A stretch of 64,000 nt of DNA from Scenedesmus sp. ARA3. Lineage: Eukaryota > Chlorophyta > Chlorophyceae > Sphaeropleales > Scenedesmaceae. The DNA lies in the NCBI GenBank assembly GCA_004335835.1, contig RWJK01001368.1:49266-113265 (forward strand), read 5' to 3'. This document shows positions 34,335 to 46,636 of this stretch, piece by piece. The notes beneath the pieces were generated by a model. It saw only the letters and a program-made list of their open reading frames with translations, was not told where the DNA came from and did not search any database. Each line of letters begins with the position of its first letter. Position 1 is the stretch's first letter. A program made the translations under genes and the position numbers.

Positions 34335-37300
34335 GCCTGCTGGCATGCCTGCCGCCGCTAGCAGCGCTTCATGGTACTCGCTCCCCACCAGGTATACACG
34401 TGCCCCATGCCTGTTGTAGCTGCTGATGATGCCAGCATACGCCATCTCAGGCATGTAGCTCTGCAGCAGCGGCATCAGCAACAGTAGTAGCAGCAGGAGT
34501 CGGCACAGCACGACAACTGTATCATGGAGCAAAGCAATTCCAGGCTTGCCTGCTTTGGCATGGCACACTTGCAGCGTTGGGCATATACGGGTGCAAGGGT
34601 GTGCTTGATGAATCATCGAAGGTCCAGGCATAACGGCATGCCACTGCACGGCGAAAACCAGCAAAGGTTAAACTAGACGGTGCTTCTGTATGCAGCATGT
34701 GGCTGCATTGCGTGGCGCCTCACCTGGCAATGCTGGCGGGGCGTGGCCCCTGCAGCTGCAGGCAGCGGGTAGCAGTACTGCCCACCATGCTGCACCTCCA
34801 CAGGAATGGCCAGGCGGTGTGCAATGGTGGACAGGTAGGCTGCCGAGTTGTACAGCACGCGGCAGGAGCTCGTTGTATCTTTCAGTGCAGTGGCTGCTGT
34901 GACGTCACACAGCTGCGCTGAAAGGACGGCCTGGGTGCAGCAGCAGATGCACAGCAGCACCCAAGTGAGCTTGCAGAAGGTCAGCAGCAGCTGGGGCTGC
35001 CGCATTCATGCACATGCAGTGCATATGCGAGGCGGCCTGCTGAGCAAAAAGTAAGCAAAGTGCCGCCAACAGACTGGCACAGCCTTGTGCTCAACAATCA
35101 GTGTGCTTCCAAGGGACACAATGCAGGAATGGCAGCCCTGGCTGTGCTGCGTGCGGCAACTGCTGCAGCGACGTTGCATTGCTGACCTAGTGACTTCACC
35201 TCATCCAACCGCCTCTAGTTTGCATAGCGCCCGCCCCAAATTCCTCCCCCTCTCCTCACCGCTTCCATGTAGGCCCTGTAGCTACCACCCAGCAGCCCAG
35301 ACAGGTCGCTAGCCATCCAGCCAGCAGCACGCAGCGCCTCGCTGCCCGCGGCATCTGCGCCATCTTCTGCATTCATCTGCTGCAGTACTGCATCACCACC
35401 CTGTGCCGTCGTCTGCTGCTGCTGTTCTGCGGTACCACCAGCATCTAGCAAGTCGCTGCTGCTGCTGCTGGCTCCGCCGTAGTCTGTATACGCCTCAAGG
35501 TCCACAATGCCTTCCTCCCCAGGCGCAGCAGCAGCAGCAGCCGCAGCAGCAGCAGTGGCCAGCGCCAGCGGCATGCCCTTGCTGGCTGCTGCTGTGGTGA
35601 GCAGCCCCTCATGGCTAGGCAGGCCCAGGTGGTGCTCACTGACCAGCTGCTTGCCGCTGGCTGCTGGGTCGTGGATGTGGCCGGCCTCAGAGGCGTCTGC
35701 CGAGCCTGCGGAAGTGCGGCACAGCGAGGCCAGGGACATGGCAGGGCAGGGCGTGCAGGAAGAGCGTGAGTGCGGCAGGTCAGAACATTGCACAAGAGAG
35801 TGACGAATTGCTGTGCTAAGGTGCAAGCTAGAACAAAGGCAATTGCAATGCCACCGCAGTGACCTTGTTGATCTGGCACTGCCTCAGCCAATGCAAGGTT
35901 GGTGCAATTTGCAAGCGAGGACGCCGTGTCTCAGCCCAGCTGCTGACCAACGACACACACAGCCCTGCACACACATACGCCGCCGCCACCTCACCTGCAG
36001 GCACCATGCGTGGCATCTCAGGCACCAGGCACTGCCGGCCAGCCCGCACCGCGCTGCTGCGCACGTGCTGCTGCCAGTCCACACCCTCGCCCTGCGGCCA
36101 GGCTGCCAGCAGCTGCAGCCCCATCTGCCGGCTCAGCATCCATCCCCTCCCGGGGCTGAAGTCACTCCTGACAATGCGCCTGGGTGACACCCGCTGCTGC
36201 TTGTAGCCGAGAGGGTTCCATGCTGACAGGCAGTATAGGCTGGGATCACTGGCCAGCAGCCATTGCGTTGCCGCATAGAACTCGAAGAAGTCGGGTGCGA
36301 GCTTCATATCGTCCTCCAGCAGCAGCACGGCAGGGTACTTGAAGCACTCAAAGAACACGTGCAGCATCAGCCGTAGGTGGTCGAGTCTAGCCGCGCTGCC
36401 GCTGGCAATGCTGCTGCTGCTGCTGCCGGCTGGCACGGTATGGCCACTGGGGGAGCTGGTTGCATCTGCTGGCCTTGATGCTGCCTCGGGGATAGGCGCA
36501 GGACCTGTTGCAGCTGCTGCTGCTGCCTGCTTCCCTGCGTTCTGCTTGCTGCTGCTTGTGCTGCTGCCTGCGGTTGCAGAGCTACTGCTGTTTGTGCTGC
36601 TCCTGCTCCTGCTGCTGCTGGCTTGAGCAGGGGCTGCTGCGTCCACCAGCAGCTTCCGCTGTGCCGCCAGTGCTTTGCCAGTCTTTGCTGCAGGCTGCTG
36701 GGCACCACTAACGGCAGCCGCTGGCGCTGGCGCGGCCGCCTGCCGTGCCTTCTGCTGCACGTCATACTGCTTGTTGTCACTGACAGGCTTTCCGCTGCTG
36801 CTACTACTAGTGCTGTGATGCACCAGCTTCACAGCACCCATCGAGTCAACTGCAAAGCTATCAGCGATCTGCCGCAGCTCAGCATCCTCGCTGTCCAAGC
36901 CCACATACAGGTGGAACGCGCTGCGCACGTCTGGCCCTGCCCTGCTGTACAGTAGCATCATGCCGTTGAGGCTGCGCCTGAGTGCTGCTGCGCTGCTGCC
37001 TGCCAGCAGCACGACTGCCGCCTGCGCTGTGTGGGGGAAAGCTGAGCCCTCTGGACAGCTGGCCAGGTCATCATGCGGCTCAAACACAACTGTGCCGCCC
37101 CCGTGCCCGTACAGGCTCTGCAGCATTGAGATAAGCAGCAGCACATGCACGCTCATCAGATGTGGTGCTGCTGCCAGCTGCCTATGTAGGTTGATTGGGA
37201 GCTCTGCTGGTTCAGCCTGCAGGCCATCCCCATCGTGCCCAATTCTCAAACGCATCATCAATTTTACATGGCGCAGGAGCATCAGCAGCTGTATCTGGTC

Positions 37301-38210
37301 ATTCAGAGCAACAGCTGTCGCTCATCTTCGATGCGATTGCACTTTCTATATATCAAGCTCACCGCAAATGCTTCAGCTGAGGGCATTGCAGCAGCAGGGT
37401 CCAGCACCGCCAGGCCTTGCTGCGCCAGCTGCTGCTGCAGCTGCTGCTTCACCTTGGCTCCACCCACAACCTGCGCCACCCTGTGCGCACTCAGCTCTAT
37501 GTCGCGCCCCTCCTCCGGCACTGCTGCTGCTGCAGCTGCTGCCAGCTGCGCACGTGTCACCTTGCTGCCCGGCTTCCAGCCAGTATGCGCAGCCAGCATT
37601 GCATGCAAGCCCTGCTGCAAGTCCCCTAGCATGTGCGCAAGGCTCGACTTGCTGCCTGCAGGCTGAGCTGCTGCTGCCGCCGCTGCTGCAGCTGCTGCTG
37701 CAGCCGCTGCATCTGGCAGTGCAGCTGCACCATGCTGGCTAGCTCCTGCAGCTGCTGCTGCAGCTGCCGCTTGGGCTGCTGCAGTGGCGCTAGTCTCTGT
37801 TGTGGTGGCTGTCAGTGCGGAGCCTGTTATTGCTGAGCCGCTGATTGTGACAGTGGCGCTCTGCACTGTTGTGGTCTTGTGCAGCAGCGCCCAGCCAGCT
37901 GCCTGCTCCAGCACTGGCGATTGCATGGCTCCATGCATGCGCACAATGCTGTTGTGCCCCGCCAGAAAGATGAGCAGCACAAAGAAGGCCTGCGAGCAAG
38001 CATGGGTTGCTGTGTAAGACTGCAGAGACCACTGTGTGCAGCGTCACCAGCAGCAGGCAGCACTGGGAGGGAGCAGCACAAGTGACCCCAGCAAACATCC
38101 AGCTCGCAGCTAGGGCTCACCACACACGAGAAGATGACAGTTGTGACATTAGGGGTCGTTCGCTTCGGCTTTGGCCTATACTGCAGGACGAACTTGGCAT
38201 GCTGGTTCAT
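34224..38210 (-). CDS. MGAT1: Alpha-1,3-mannosyl-glycoprotein 2-beta-N-acetylglucosaminyltransferase (GnT I-like, GT13)
   Basis: GT13 Golgi enzyme expected to transfer GlcNAc from UDP-GlcNAc to the Man5GlcNAc2 arm, the first step towards hybrid and complex N-glycans. Exons in reading order: 38210-38121, 37989-37363, 37216-35995, 35705-35260, 34930-34724 and 34460-34224, 942 residues, all in phase. It is a type II membrane protein: a short basic N-terminus, then a hydrophobic anchor at residues about 23-42 formed across exons 1-2. A low-complexity Ala/Gln stem follows. Catalytic signatures: AAVVLLAG near 300, the EDD motif in YPAVLLLEDDMKLAPDFFEF (about 541), SLYCLSAWNPLGY (about 570) and RSDFSPGRGWMLSRQMGLQL. 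These match the DXD-equivalent EDD and SAWN blocks of GnT I. Two Ala/Ser-rich insertions (about 370-470 and about 680-760) make it twice the usual 445 residues. The protein O-mannose enzyme POMGNT1 is the same family, so substrate is inferred. Confidence 0.85.
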
Positions 38211-38897
38211 AGCGGGCGCCTCTCAGAGGGACGCATCCGCTTGCTATGTGTACTTTTCGGTGCTTAGAAGAAGAATTTCTGCGTAAATGATGATGTGGCA
38301 GCTGTACTGATGCTATTACAGGTCTAGTGCTGCGACTCCTGAGGCAGACTGGGCTGGGCAATTATAACGGCTTTGAGAGTCTTTGTTGAAAGCGAGGAGC
38401 AAGTCAACAGCAGTTCCATCCTTCTGTGTGTCACCAGCGGTGTCACTACCCAACAGCTTTCACGGCATGGCACGCCCGACACCGGCAGCCATTGCCTGGA
38501 CACAGCAATCAAACAATGCTTAAAAACATGAGCTGCGGCAAATAGACGGAAAAACCTCCATCACCACATGCCGTCACCGTTGAGCACAAAACTGCAGACA
38601 CGTCCACAAAACTGAAGCACGAGACAATCAGGAACATGCAACAAAACATTCAAGACAACACGTCACGCACGATACTTTGGGAGCATGTACAGAGCACTCC
38701 AACGTACGCGTACGTGGATCTCCCGCCAACACTGGACGTCACCAGACCTACTCTACACACAGAGCTGCTCCGCCAACACACACGGGCACAATAGAGCGAT
38801 GACTTCTGCATGCCCTCAGCAGCACTGATTGTTGCCATCGCCAATGGCCCTGCACTGCTGCTGTCAAACCGCTGCTGCTAGCAAGAACCCAGCATCT
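38211..38897 (-). other. Upstream of GnT I gene / downstream of ATAD3
   Basis: A tandem minus-strand spacer. It is A/C-rich on the plus strand, that is TG-rich on the sense strand, matching the 3' untranslated texture of other genes here. No coding signal is seen. The GnT I promoter should lie near 38211-38400. Confidence 0.45.
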
Positions 38898-41800
38898 TTA
38901 CTTGCTGTTGCTGGCTGCATCGACTGCTGCCTGCACGCTGTCTCCTGTGCCGTGGTGTCCTAGCAGGAAGCTCTTGCGTGCTGCATGCTCCTGCAGCTTG
39001 GCCTGCAGCACCCGCCTGCGCAGTGACAGCAGCAACAAACAAAGCGGTGAGTGGGTTGCCGTGCCTGCATCCTCCGCAACCTGGCATGCGCAAACCTTAC
39101 CAGCTGCCTGCCATGTTGAATTAGAACTCACTGGATAAGACCACGCTAAGGTAACAGTTCGTGCATACTTGGACCACCAACACACCCTTCCAGGGACCTG
39201 GCACCCACACCGCACCCCCTACTTTGCTCGCCTGCAAACTCTTGTCAACAGACCACTCACTTGAAGATCTCCGGCGTTAGCACCGCCTGCGCACTGCCGT
39301 ACACAGCCGCCTGCACGCTGGCCATGAACTTTGCAATCTCGCGCCCGCTGAAGCCCTCCATCTGCCGCGCAGCGTCATCAAGCAGCGCCTGGCTCACGCC
39401 AGCGTCCACAGCGATGCGGTCAGCAGCCAGCTTGCGCCCGCGCAGCATCATGGACAGCCGCTGGCCCAGGCCGCCAGCCTTGCCGCTGCCTGCCTCACCC
39501 TGCAGACAACAGCAACAACCACACTTGACAGCCCGCCACGGACAGATTGCGGTGCTTGCCGTACCATTTGGCAGCAGCACGCTTGCAAACGGACGCAAGG
39601 CTGCTAGGAGAGCTAAATCATACAAGAGCAGAGGATGAGGCTCTATCGCATGTGAAGCGCAGTCAAACCAGTGCTCCAGATGACCAGCAGCTTGCAGCAC
39701 GGGACATCCAGCGTCAAACACGTGCGTCTGCTGCCCAGGACGCTCAGTGCGTGCTGTTACTGTCCAGAACGCCGTTCTACTGCTGCTGCTGCTGCTGGCT
39801 CGCCTGCTGCTACTGCTGCTGCTGGCTCGCCTGCTGCTGCTGCTGCCGCCGCACCTGCTCAGTGCCCGCCTTGCTGATGTACTTGTCCAGGTACAGTGCC
39901 AGCAGCTTGCTGCGCTGCTCCCTGCCCGGCAGGTCAAAGTGGATGGCCTCATCCATGCGGTCAATGACAGCATCATCAAGGTCACCTGGCGGGGCAGGGG
40001 TGGTGTGGGGAGCCCAAGCAGTGGAGGAGGCAGTGAGCTAATAAGTAGCAACGGGTGGTGACGCCTGCTGCTCGACATACTCAGCGCAAAGGATGCTCAA
40101 GAGCTCAGCGACACGCACAGCTGCGTAATGCCAGCGCTTTCTCAATCAAACACAAGCTGCTGTTGCATGCTGAATGCAGTGCAACCACCATACAGCCTGC
40201 CAGCAGCAGTGCAGCTCTGCCGTGCAGCCCTGAGCAAATCAAGCACAAAAGCAGCCTCACACACGCACCCGGCCTGTTTGTGGCCAGCACCACCATGAAG
40301 TCCCTGCTCTGGTCGCCCGTGCGGAACAGCAGCGCGTTGAGCGCGCCGCGCAGGCCCTCGCTCATGGCATCATTGCGGCGGCCCAGGAAGGCGTCCGCCT
40401 CGTCAATGAACAGCAGCAGGCCCTTGCGGCTGCGCTCCGCCCAGTCAAAGGTGCTGTGCAGCTGCGGGGGAAGGCACGGGGTGAAAAGGCGCACGCACGT
40501 GCAGCGAGTGAGAGAACGAGCAAGTCAGCAGCGCCACTGGTGATGTTCATGTGTCAGCATACAGCCCAAGATGTCAAGCTGCTGGAGCTTGGCAAGGCTG
40601 CCGCCTGCAGCAGCTACCAACGCTGCACGGTAGCAAGCCAAGCAAAGTTCACTGCTGGTACTGCTGCTTGTGAAAGTGCCGCAAGCCGCTGGCTAGCTGG
40701 CAAGCTGGCTATAACATTGCTGCCGCACCTGCGTGACTGCGCCGCCGCCCAGGGGTGCCACGTCACCACCCGACAGGATGGCGTAGTCCATGCCGCTGGT
40801 GCGCGCCAGGCGCTTGGCTGCCATGGTCTTGCCTGTGCCCGGGGGACCTGCACCAGGCAACACGCATGAAAATCGACCATGCAGTTAGCATGAGGCGGAA
40901 GGAGCCACAAGAAACACAGAGGCCATAGCATGCAACTGCAACAGCGACTACTGGCCATCGGCGCCTGTGCAGCTGCAGACGCGGTGTTTGAGTGCTCACC
41001 GTAGAAGAGCATGTGCCTGTAGGGTGCGCCGTGCAGCTTGGTGTTTGCTGCTGTCGCTGCCAGCGCCCTCACGCGGTCGTGCAGCTGCCCCGGCAGGATG
41101 ATGTCGCTGAAGTCGCGCTTGACCTGAGCGGCGGCAGCAGCAGCAGCAGCAGCAGCAGGACAGCAGAGCATGATGAAGTGTGTTCTTCAACACAGCAGCT
41201 CTGTGACCTGCAGAGGCTGCAGCATGGGTGCTGGCAGAAAGTATAGGGTTGCATTTGCGCTGCGTCACACCCCGAGCAACTGCCGCGCTTGTCACAACTA
41301 AACTAACCACATGCGGATAATCTAGCCTTCTTGCGGCTGTGGCAACTGCCATCTTCACTATGACGGCCTTGCATCAACCTCCACTGCAGCACCTCAACAG
41401 CAGCCAACCCGCTTTGCCAGCACCAGCCATCCTGCTGTCACCATTCCCTTGCCAGCCCCCGCCACCCCACCCCACCCACCTGGTCTAGCGTCTTCTTGGC
41501 AGCAGCGGGCAGCAGGTTCTGCGGCCCCCGGATTAGCGCCAACCGCGACGTCTCCCGAACCAGCTTGGGCGTGCCCAGCCAGCGCTCAGCAGCCTTGCCG
41601 GCCACGCGGGCCCCCTCACGCGCACCATACACGCCCAGCGCCAGCGCGCTGCCGCCCGCCACCAGCATGAGCAGCTTATTGGTGTCTGTGAGCAGGTCCA
41701 CTGCTGCAGCGCCCAGGTGGCTCATGACGGCGTTGATGGACTCGATCGCCTTGCGCGTCTCCTCCTGGTACCTGCGGCGGGGTGGGTGCAAACAAGGCGT

Positions 41801-42101
41801 TGGATCAGTCCTTGTTGCCTGCATGGTGAATTGCACGGCTGGTGGCATGGTGCTGCTGTGGCTGGCTGGTGATGCTGTGATTCCAGGAACACGGGTATCG
41901 CTGCAGGTGCTGACTGCGGCTTTCTCTGCACCGTGGTGTGTCCTCTGCAGGCATTGCCGCGCTGGTGGAATGCGACATGCGCCTGCTGGCGAGCAGCTTA
42001 TGCGCCCGCTGCTCATGTGCTGCATGCTGCAACTCCTTGCGCTGCTGCCACGACGCCAACAAATCCCACTGCAAGTGTCCCTATTGCTGAATCAGCATCC
42101 A

Positions 42102-42139
<38 letters not shown>

Positions 42140-43758
42140 ACAAGTGCTGCTGCAAGTGCTCCTGCGCTGCTGCTGCCGCTGCTGCCGCAGCCAGCCAGCC
42201 CTCACTTGAGCAGCGCCGCCCTTCTGTTCACGTCCTCGTTCTCGCGGTTCTCCTTGATGCGGCCCTCAGCCTCAGCCAGGCTCTTACTGCGCTCCACCTC
42301 CTTCTGGAGGTCGGCCTGGCAGCAGGCAACAGCACACACAAGCAACACAGGCACAGACATAAAGACGGTCAGCTGCAGGTCGACGAAACCAGATGAAAAA
42401 AAAAAAAAAAAACCAAACCAGCGAAACCCAGATGCAATGCAGACATCCGACAGGCACAGACATATCACCGGTCAGTTGCATGCATCTTGCACTACATGTG
42501 GCAGCTAGCACTGCATGTGACACGCCACCATAACCATCTCAGCAACGGCGCAGCATGCAGCCATCACTTGCTTGCACACCACCTCACCACACGCGTGCAT
42601 TACTCAACACTGCAACCATGCCATGTACAAAACCAGCAGCAGTGAGCAGGAGGTCCGCTGCACATGCAGCCGCGCGCGCACCGCATACTGGTCTGCCGCG
42701 CGGCGCTCCGCCTGGATCTGCTGCTCGATGCGCAGGCGCTCCGCCTCCTTGCGCGCCGCCGCCTGCTCCTGCAGCGACACCATCTCGCCGTTGCGCTGCC
42801 GCTGCAGCTCGTGCTCCGCCTGCTGCCGCTTGCGCGCTAGCTCGTCGTTGTACTGCGCCAGCTGCGCCTGCCGCTGCGCCTCCTCGCTCATCGTCTTGCG
42901 CTGCTCCTCCCAGCGGATGGCCTCTTGCTCCTGCGGCAGCGGCGGCAGGGGCGGCAGTGACGGCAGCAGCAGTGAGCGGAGAAGTTAAGGTGTGTGGAGG
43001 AGCATGGGCAGGGAGACACTTGCCTGACCGCTGCTGCGTGGCCAGAGATTACACCAGTGCCAGTTGATGCCAAACGGAGTGGAGAAGCTGTCAGTTATTC
43101 GTGTGTCATTGCGGTGGCGGCTGCGATGTGAAAGGCGCGATTGCTGAAGCAGTTCGTTGAGGCTGGTGCCGACAGCAAGCTGTTGCTCAGGAACAGGTAA
43201 AAGTGCCATCAATCTGGAACGCCTGCCTGCTGCACACAGCCCCTCGAAGCTGCTGCGCTCTGCCTGCTGCTGCCGTCAAGCAGGCACCAAGTGCAACCGA
43301 ACCGCTGCCATGTATGCCTGTCACCTTGGCATACGCGCTGGCCTGAGCCTTGAACTCTGCCTCCTTTGTCTTGGCCTCTGCCTGCTTTGTGACTTCCTGC
43401 TGCCTCTGCAGCTCCAGCGCCTGCAGCAGAGATACACAGCACACTTAGACAGGGCCAGCATGGTATGCATGCGCAGGACTACCCCAGCCTGTGGGTTGTA
43501 GTGAACTGCCAGGCTGGCAGCGAGCGTATGACATGCATGCATCAAACGCACCTGCTTTGCATATGGTGACTTGTTGATCTCCCTGAGAGCCTTTGCACCA
43601 CGCTCCAGAGCTTCTGGATCGAAAAAGTTGTCATCCTTCTTGTCTGCAAGGGCCACAGGTGCCAGTCCTGCTGCTGCTGCTCCTGCTGCTGCTGCTCCTG
43701 CAGCTGCGCTGGCAAACACCCATGCCCTATACTGCTTTGACATGCGTGTGAATGACAT
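38898..43758 (-). CDS. ATAD3: ATAD3-type AAA+ ATPase, mitochondrial
   Basis: ATAD3 is a mitochondrial inner-membrane AAA+ ATPase with roles in nucleoid organisation and membrane contact sites. Exons in reading order: 43758-43552, 43420-43325, 42930-42682, 42315-42206, 41771-41480, 41123-41000, 40847-40729, 40461-40269, 39985-39855, 39499-39261 and 39015-38898, 625 residues, close to the family norm. Order: Ala-rich N-terminus, then the ATAD3 signature [20 protein letters not shown] (about 45-65), coiled coil about 70-215, membrane segment [18 protein letters not shown] (about 254-271), [14 protein letters not shown], Walker A GPPGTGKT (about 360), [16 protein letters not shown], Walker [13 protein letters not shown] (about 415) and sensor [19 protein letters not shown] marks the lid. 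The start is set at MSFTRMSKQ (43758); MSKQ at 43743 is the alternative, and the frame is open further upstream. It diverges from MAEA across 882 bases. Confidence 0.93.
42104..42139 (-). repeat. (GCT)12 array in an ATAD3 intron
   Basis: Twelve GCT/CTG units on the plus strand inside the intron 41772-42205, that is CAG/AGC on the sense strand. They lie towards the 5' end of the intron and so are not part of an acceptor tract. Confidence 0.9.
42396..42412 (+). repeat. A17 homopolymer inside an ATAD3 intron
   Basis: Seventeen consecutive A residues on the plus strand within the intron 42316-42681. It is the longest homopolymer noticed in the window. It could be a simple replication-slippage tract or the tail of a retroposed fragment. 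No target-site duplication was identified by eye. Confidence 0.9.
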
Positions 43759-44640
43759 ACTGCGCGATCTGAGAGGCGTACAGCACTGCTGATGTGAACA
43801 CCGACGGCTCCCCACACTCGGACAGAACGCTGCGGCCTCCCGCGCACGCTCAACAACTGCTTTCAACACGACAACGCGACGTGAAGCAGCGTTACAGCCC
43901 TCAGTGGACAGAACATGTGCCGGGGCTTGTTATTAGTCAGGCACTAGTGAGGACACACCCTAGTGTCATTGCTGTGCATTTCACCGCTGATCAGGCTGCA
44001 AGCGTCTCATTTGCTGTGTAAGTTTGATTTCTGCAAAGGTTTTTTACGGCAAACACGTCATTGCTAGAATACTGCGCAATTGGGTTTTCAATCTGTATCG
44101 GATTGGCTTACATGCACAGGTTTCGTTGATCAGTGAAGAGACAAAACAAGTTGATCAATCAGCTACGGCGTAGCATCAAGTGGGCCGGGCTGTAGGTGTG
44201 CCTGAGAGGGCTGGAGCCACTGCTGTTTCTTAGCAGTGGCATGAACCTGTGCATGTAAGCCAGCAACCAAAGTGCTGGGTACACCAGGTGGGGCAATCAT
44301 CACCTGGGTTTATTGCTGAGCCGGCATGGATGCCGAGGAGTGGATGGTGTGTGGCACAGCAAGCGGTTGGGGTGGCAGGGGTGTTCTGCACAACCTGCTT
44401 GCAACCAGCATCTTTTCAGTCCGAGACTCGCGGTGTGCGCTGCTGTGGAAACACCACTAGGATCCCTGTCGGATTCTGTGCTGGTGCATGTAAACACAGT
44501 AGGCTTCCCTCTGCTGCAGCCTCGTCAGCGTTCTGCTATCCGGCATGCAACAGCCCTGTCTGCTGCGTGCTGCCCCATGCGGCCCTGGCCTATGCAGGCA
44601 CTGACACAGCAACCCACCCGTGTCCCAATTTTGAGCAACC
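43759..44640. promoter_or_regulatory. Divergent promoter region between ATAD3 and MAEA
   Basis: The two genes start head-to-head 882 bases apart, so both promoters and 5' untranslated regions lie here. The centre (about 44020-44170) is unusually A/T-rich for the window, with TTTTTTACGG and GGTTTTCAATCTG-like stretches. No canonical TATA box is obvious. Confidence 0.45.
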
Positions 44641-46636
44641 ATGGCAGAACAGCTGCTAGGCAGGGATGACAGGGACGTGGTGGATGCAGCGCTGCTGCGT
44701 GTGCCCTTCGAGTCCCTCAAACGCGCAGCAAAGGAGCGCAAGGCGCACCTGGATGACGCCACAGAAGCCCTTGCAGGACTCACCGCAGCAGCAGGCGCCA
44801 ACCCCGAGCAGCAGCTGCAGCAGCTAGACCAGCTGGTGGCAAGGCTGCAGGGCATCAAGCGCAAGATGGGGGAGGTTCGCTTGCAGGAAGCAGACGAGGC
44901 CATGCGCTGCAAGCTGCGGCTAGAGCATCTGGCGCAGCTGGGGCGGCCTGCAAAAGGCGCTGTCATTCCGTGGAGCAAGCAGCGGCTGGACCGCATCCTG
45001 GCTGACCACATGCTGCGCGCGGGACACCAGGCGTCAGCAGGTGGGATTGTTGTTGGGCGTGGGTGGTGCCAGGCTAGGCAGCTGTGTGGATTGATTGCAG
45101 GCAGCTGCATGTGGGGGCTGCCTGTTTCCTGCATGGTTGTTATTTAGGTCGGGATGCGGGGTGTGCGTGAAATGATTGTGCTCTTGCACTCCATCAACTG
45201 CAAAGGAGCATGGCTGCTGCTGATCCTCATTTGACTTGCTTTACCCCCGGCTCTGCCGCTCCGCTCCGCACCACACCACGCCATGCATGCAGCGCGTCTC
45301 GCGCAGGAGTCGCGCAGCGAGCAGCTCTGCGACATGCACATCTTTGCGGGCGCACGGCGCGTGGTGGAGGCGCTGCGCCGCCACGACGCCAGCGAGGCAC
45401 TGGCCTGGTGCGAGGAGAACCGGGCGCGGCTGCGCAAAATAAAGAGCAGCCTGGAGTTCAAGCTGCGCCTGCAGGAGTTCCTGCAGCTGGTGCGGCAGGT
45501 GCGGCGCGGGGCGCGCTGAAGCGCGGCAGCTGTGTTGTAGTGTTATTCAATCCAGTCACTGACTACAGTGGGCATGTACTGTTTTGGCATGTTGGTGTTT
45601 CTGTATGTTTGTTGACTGGCCACGCATCAATTGAGTCAGCAACCACGTCAATGTTGGTCATGCTAGCGCGTGCACACAACCGCGCTCAGCTAGGCGCGTC
45701 TCGGTTGTCCAAGTGCTGGCCGCCACGCGCCAAGCTTCGGTCGCACTCTCTACTAACGCATCCCATTCTGTCACCTCCTGCCTGCGGGCCCATCCCGCCT
45801 TGCAGGAGCAGCGGCTGCCAGCAGTGGCCTACGCGCGGCAGCACCTGGCGCCCTGGGCCTCCCAGCACATGCCTGAGCTGCAGCGGGCGCTGGCCACACT
45901 GGCTCTGCCTGCCTCCACGCGGCTGCCAGCCTACAAGGCGCTGTTTGAGGAGGGCCAGTGGGACAGTCTGCTGGAGCTGTTCCAGCGGGAGCTGACGCGC
46001 ATGCACTGCCTGCTGCCAGAGAGCCAGCTGAGCGTGCTGCTGCAGGTGGGCTTGCAGCGAGGGGGGTGTGGTGTCTGCTGCGGTTGGGGTTGGTGCTGCG
46101 CTAGCGATGCAGCAGCAGACGTGGGGCGAGTAGTGGTGTGGTTGCAAGGCATCAGCAGCCTGTGCCTGCAGGCAGGTGTGCAAACTCATGCGTGATGATG
46201 TAGTGCCTTGGAGTTTATAGCGCCTCACCCAAAACTGCTACCTTCAACCACTTACGTACAAGCAACCTCATATCTCACCCCACACAATCGTGCTGCTGTA
46301 CATGCAACTTTGCAACCTGGCCAGGCTGGCCTGGTGGCGCTGAAGAACCCGCCCAGCAGCAGCAGCAGCAGCCGCGAGGACCCGCTGCACCACCCGGACT
46401 TCCAGGCGCTGGCTGAGGGCCTGCCCTTTGCCAAGCACGTGCACTCCAAGCTCATCTGCGCCGTCACGCGCCAGATCATGAGCGACGCAAACCCGCCCAT
46501 GGTGCTGCCCAACGGCTACGTGTACAGCCAGGCGGCGATTGAGCAGATCGCCGCGCAGAATGGCGGCAAGGTGGTGTGCCCGCGCACTGGCAGTATTTAC
46601 GGGATCGAGGAGGCCCGCCGGGCGTTCATTGTGTGA
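44641..46636 (+). CDS. MAEA: MAEA/GID9 homologue, CTLH E3 ubiquitin ligase subunit
   Basis: Catalytic-module RING-like subunit of the GID/CTLH E3 ubiquitin ligase, which pairs with RMND5/GID2. Exons: 44641-45040, 45293-45498, 45806-46045 and 46325-46636, 385 residues, close to the usual 390-400. A helical N-terminus is followed by LisH (about 117-150, LDRILADHMLRAGHQ), CTLH and CRA (VVEALRRHDASEALAWCEEN, RLRKIKSSLEFKLRLQEFLQ) and then a C-terminal GID-type RING: HSKLICAVTRQIMSDANPPM, LPNGYVYSQAAIEQI and KVVCPRTGSIYG. The first Cys-x2-Cys pair of animal MAEA is absent (EDPLHHPDFQAL in its place), as I recall for land-plant homologues. The start ATG follows directly from a CAACC context. The second exon acceptor at 45293 was chosen because it preserves phase. 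Confidence 0.92.

Noticed and set aside
35215..37282. Plus-strand ORFs over the GnT I gene (for example 36960-37742)
   Set aside because: The minus strand carries GT13 catalytic motifs; the plus-strand ORFs are repeat-driven.
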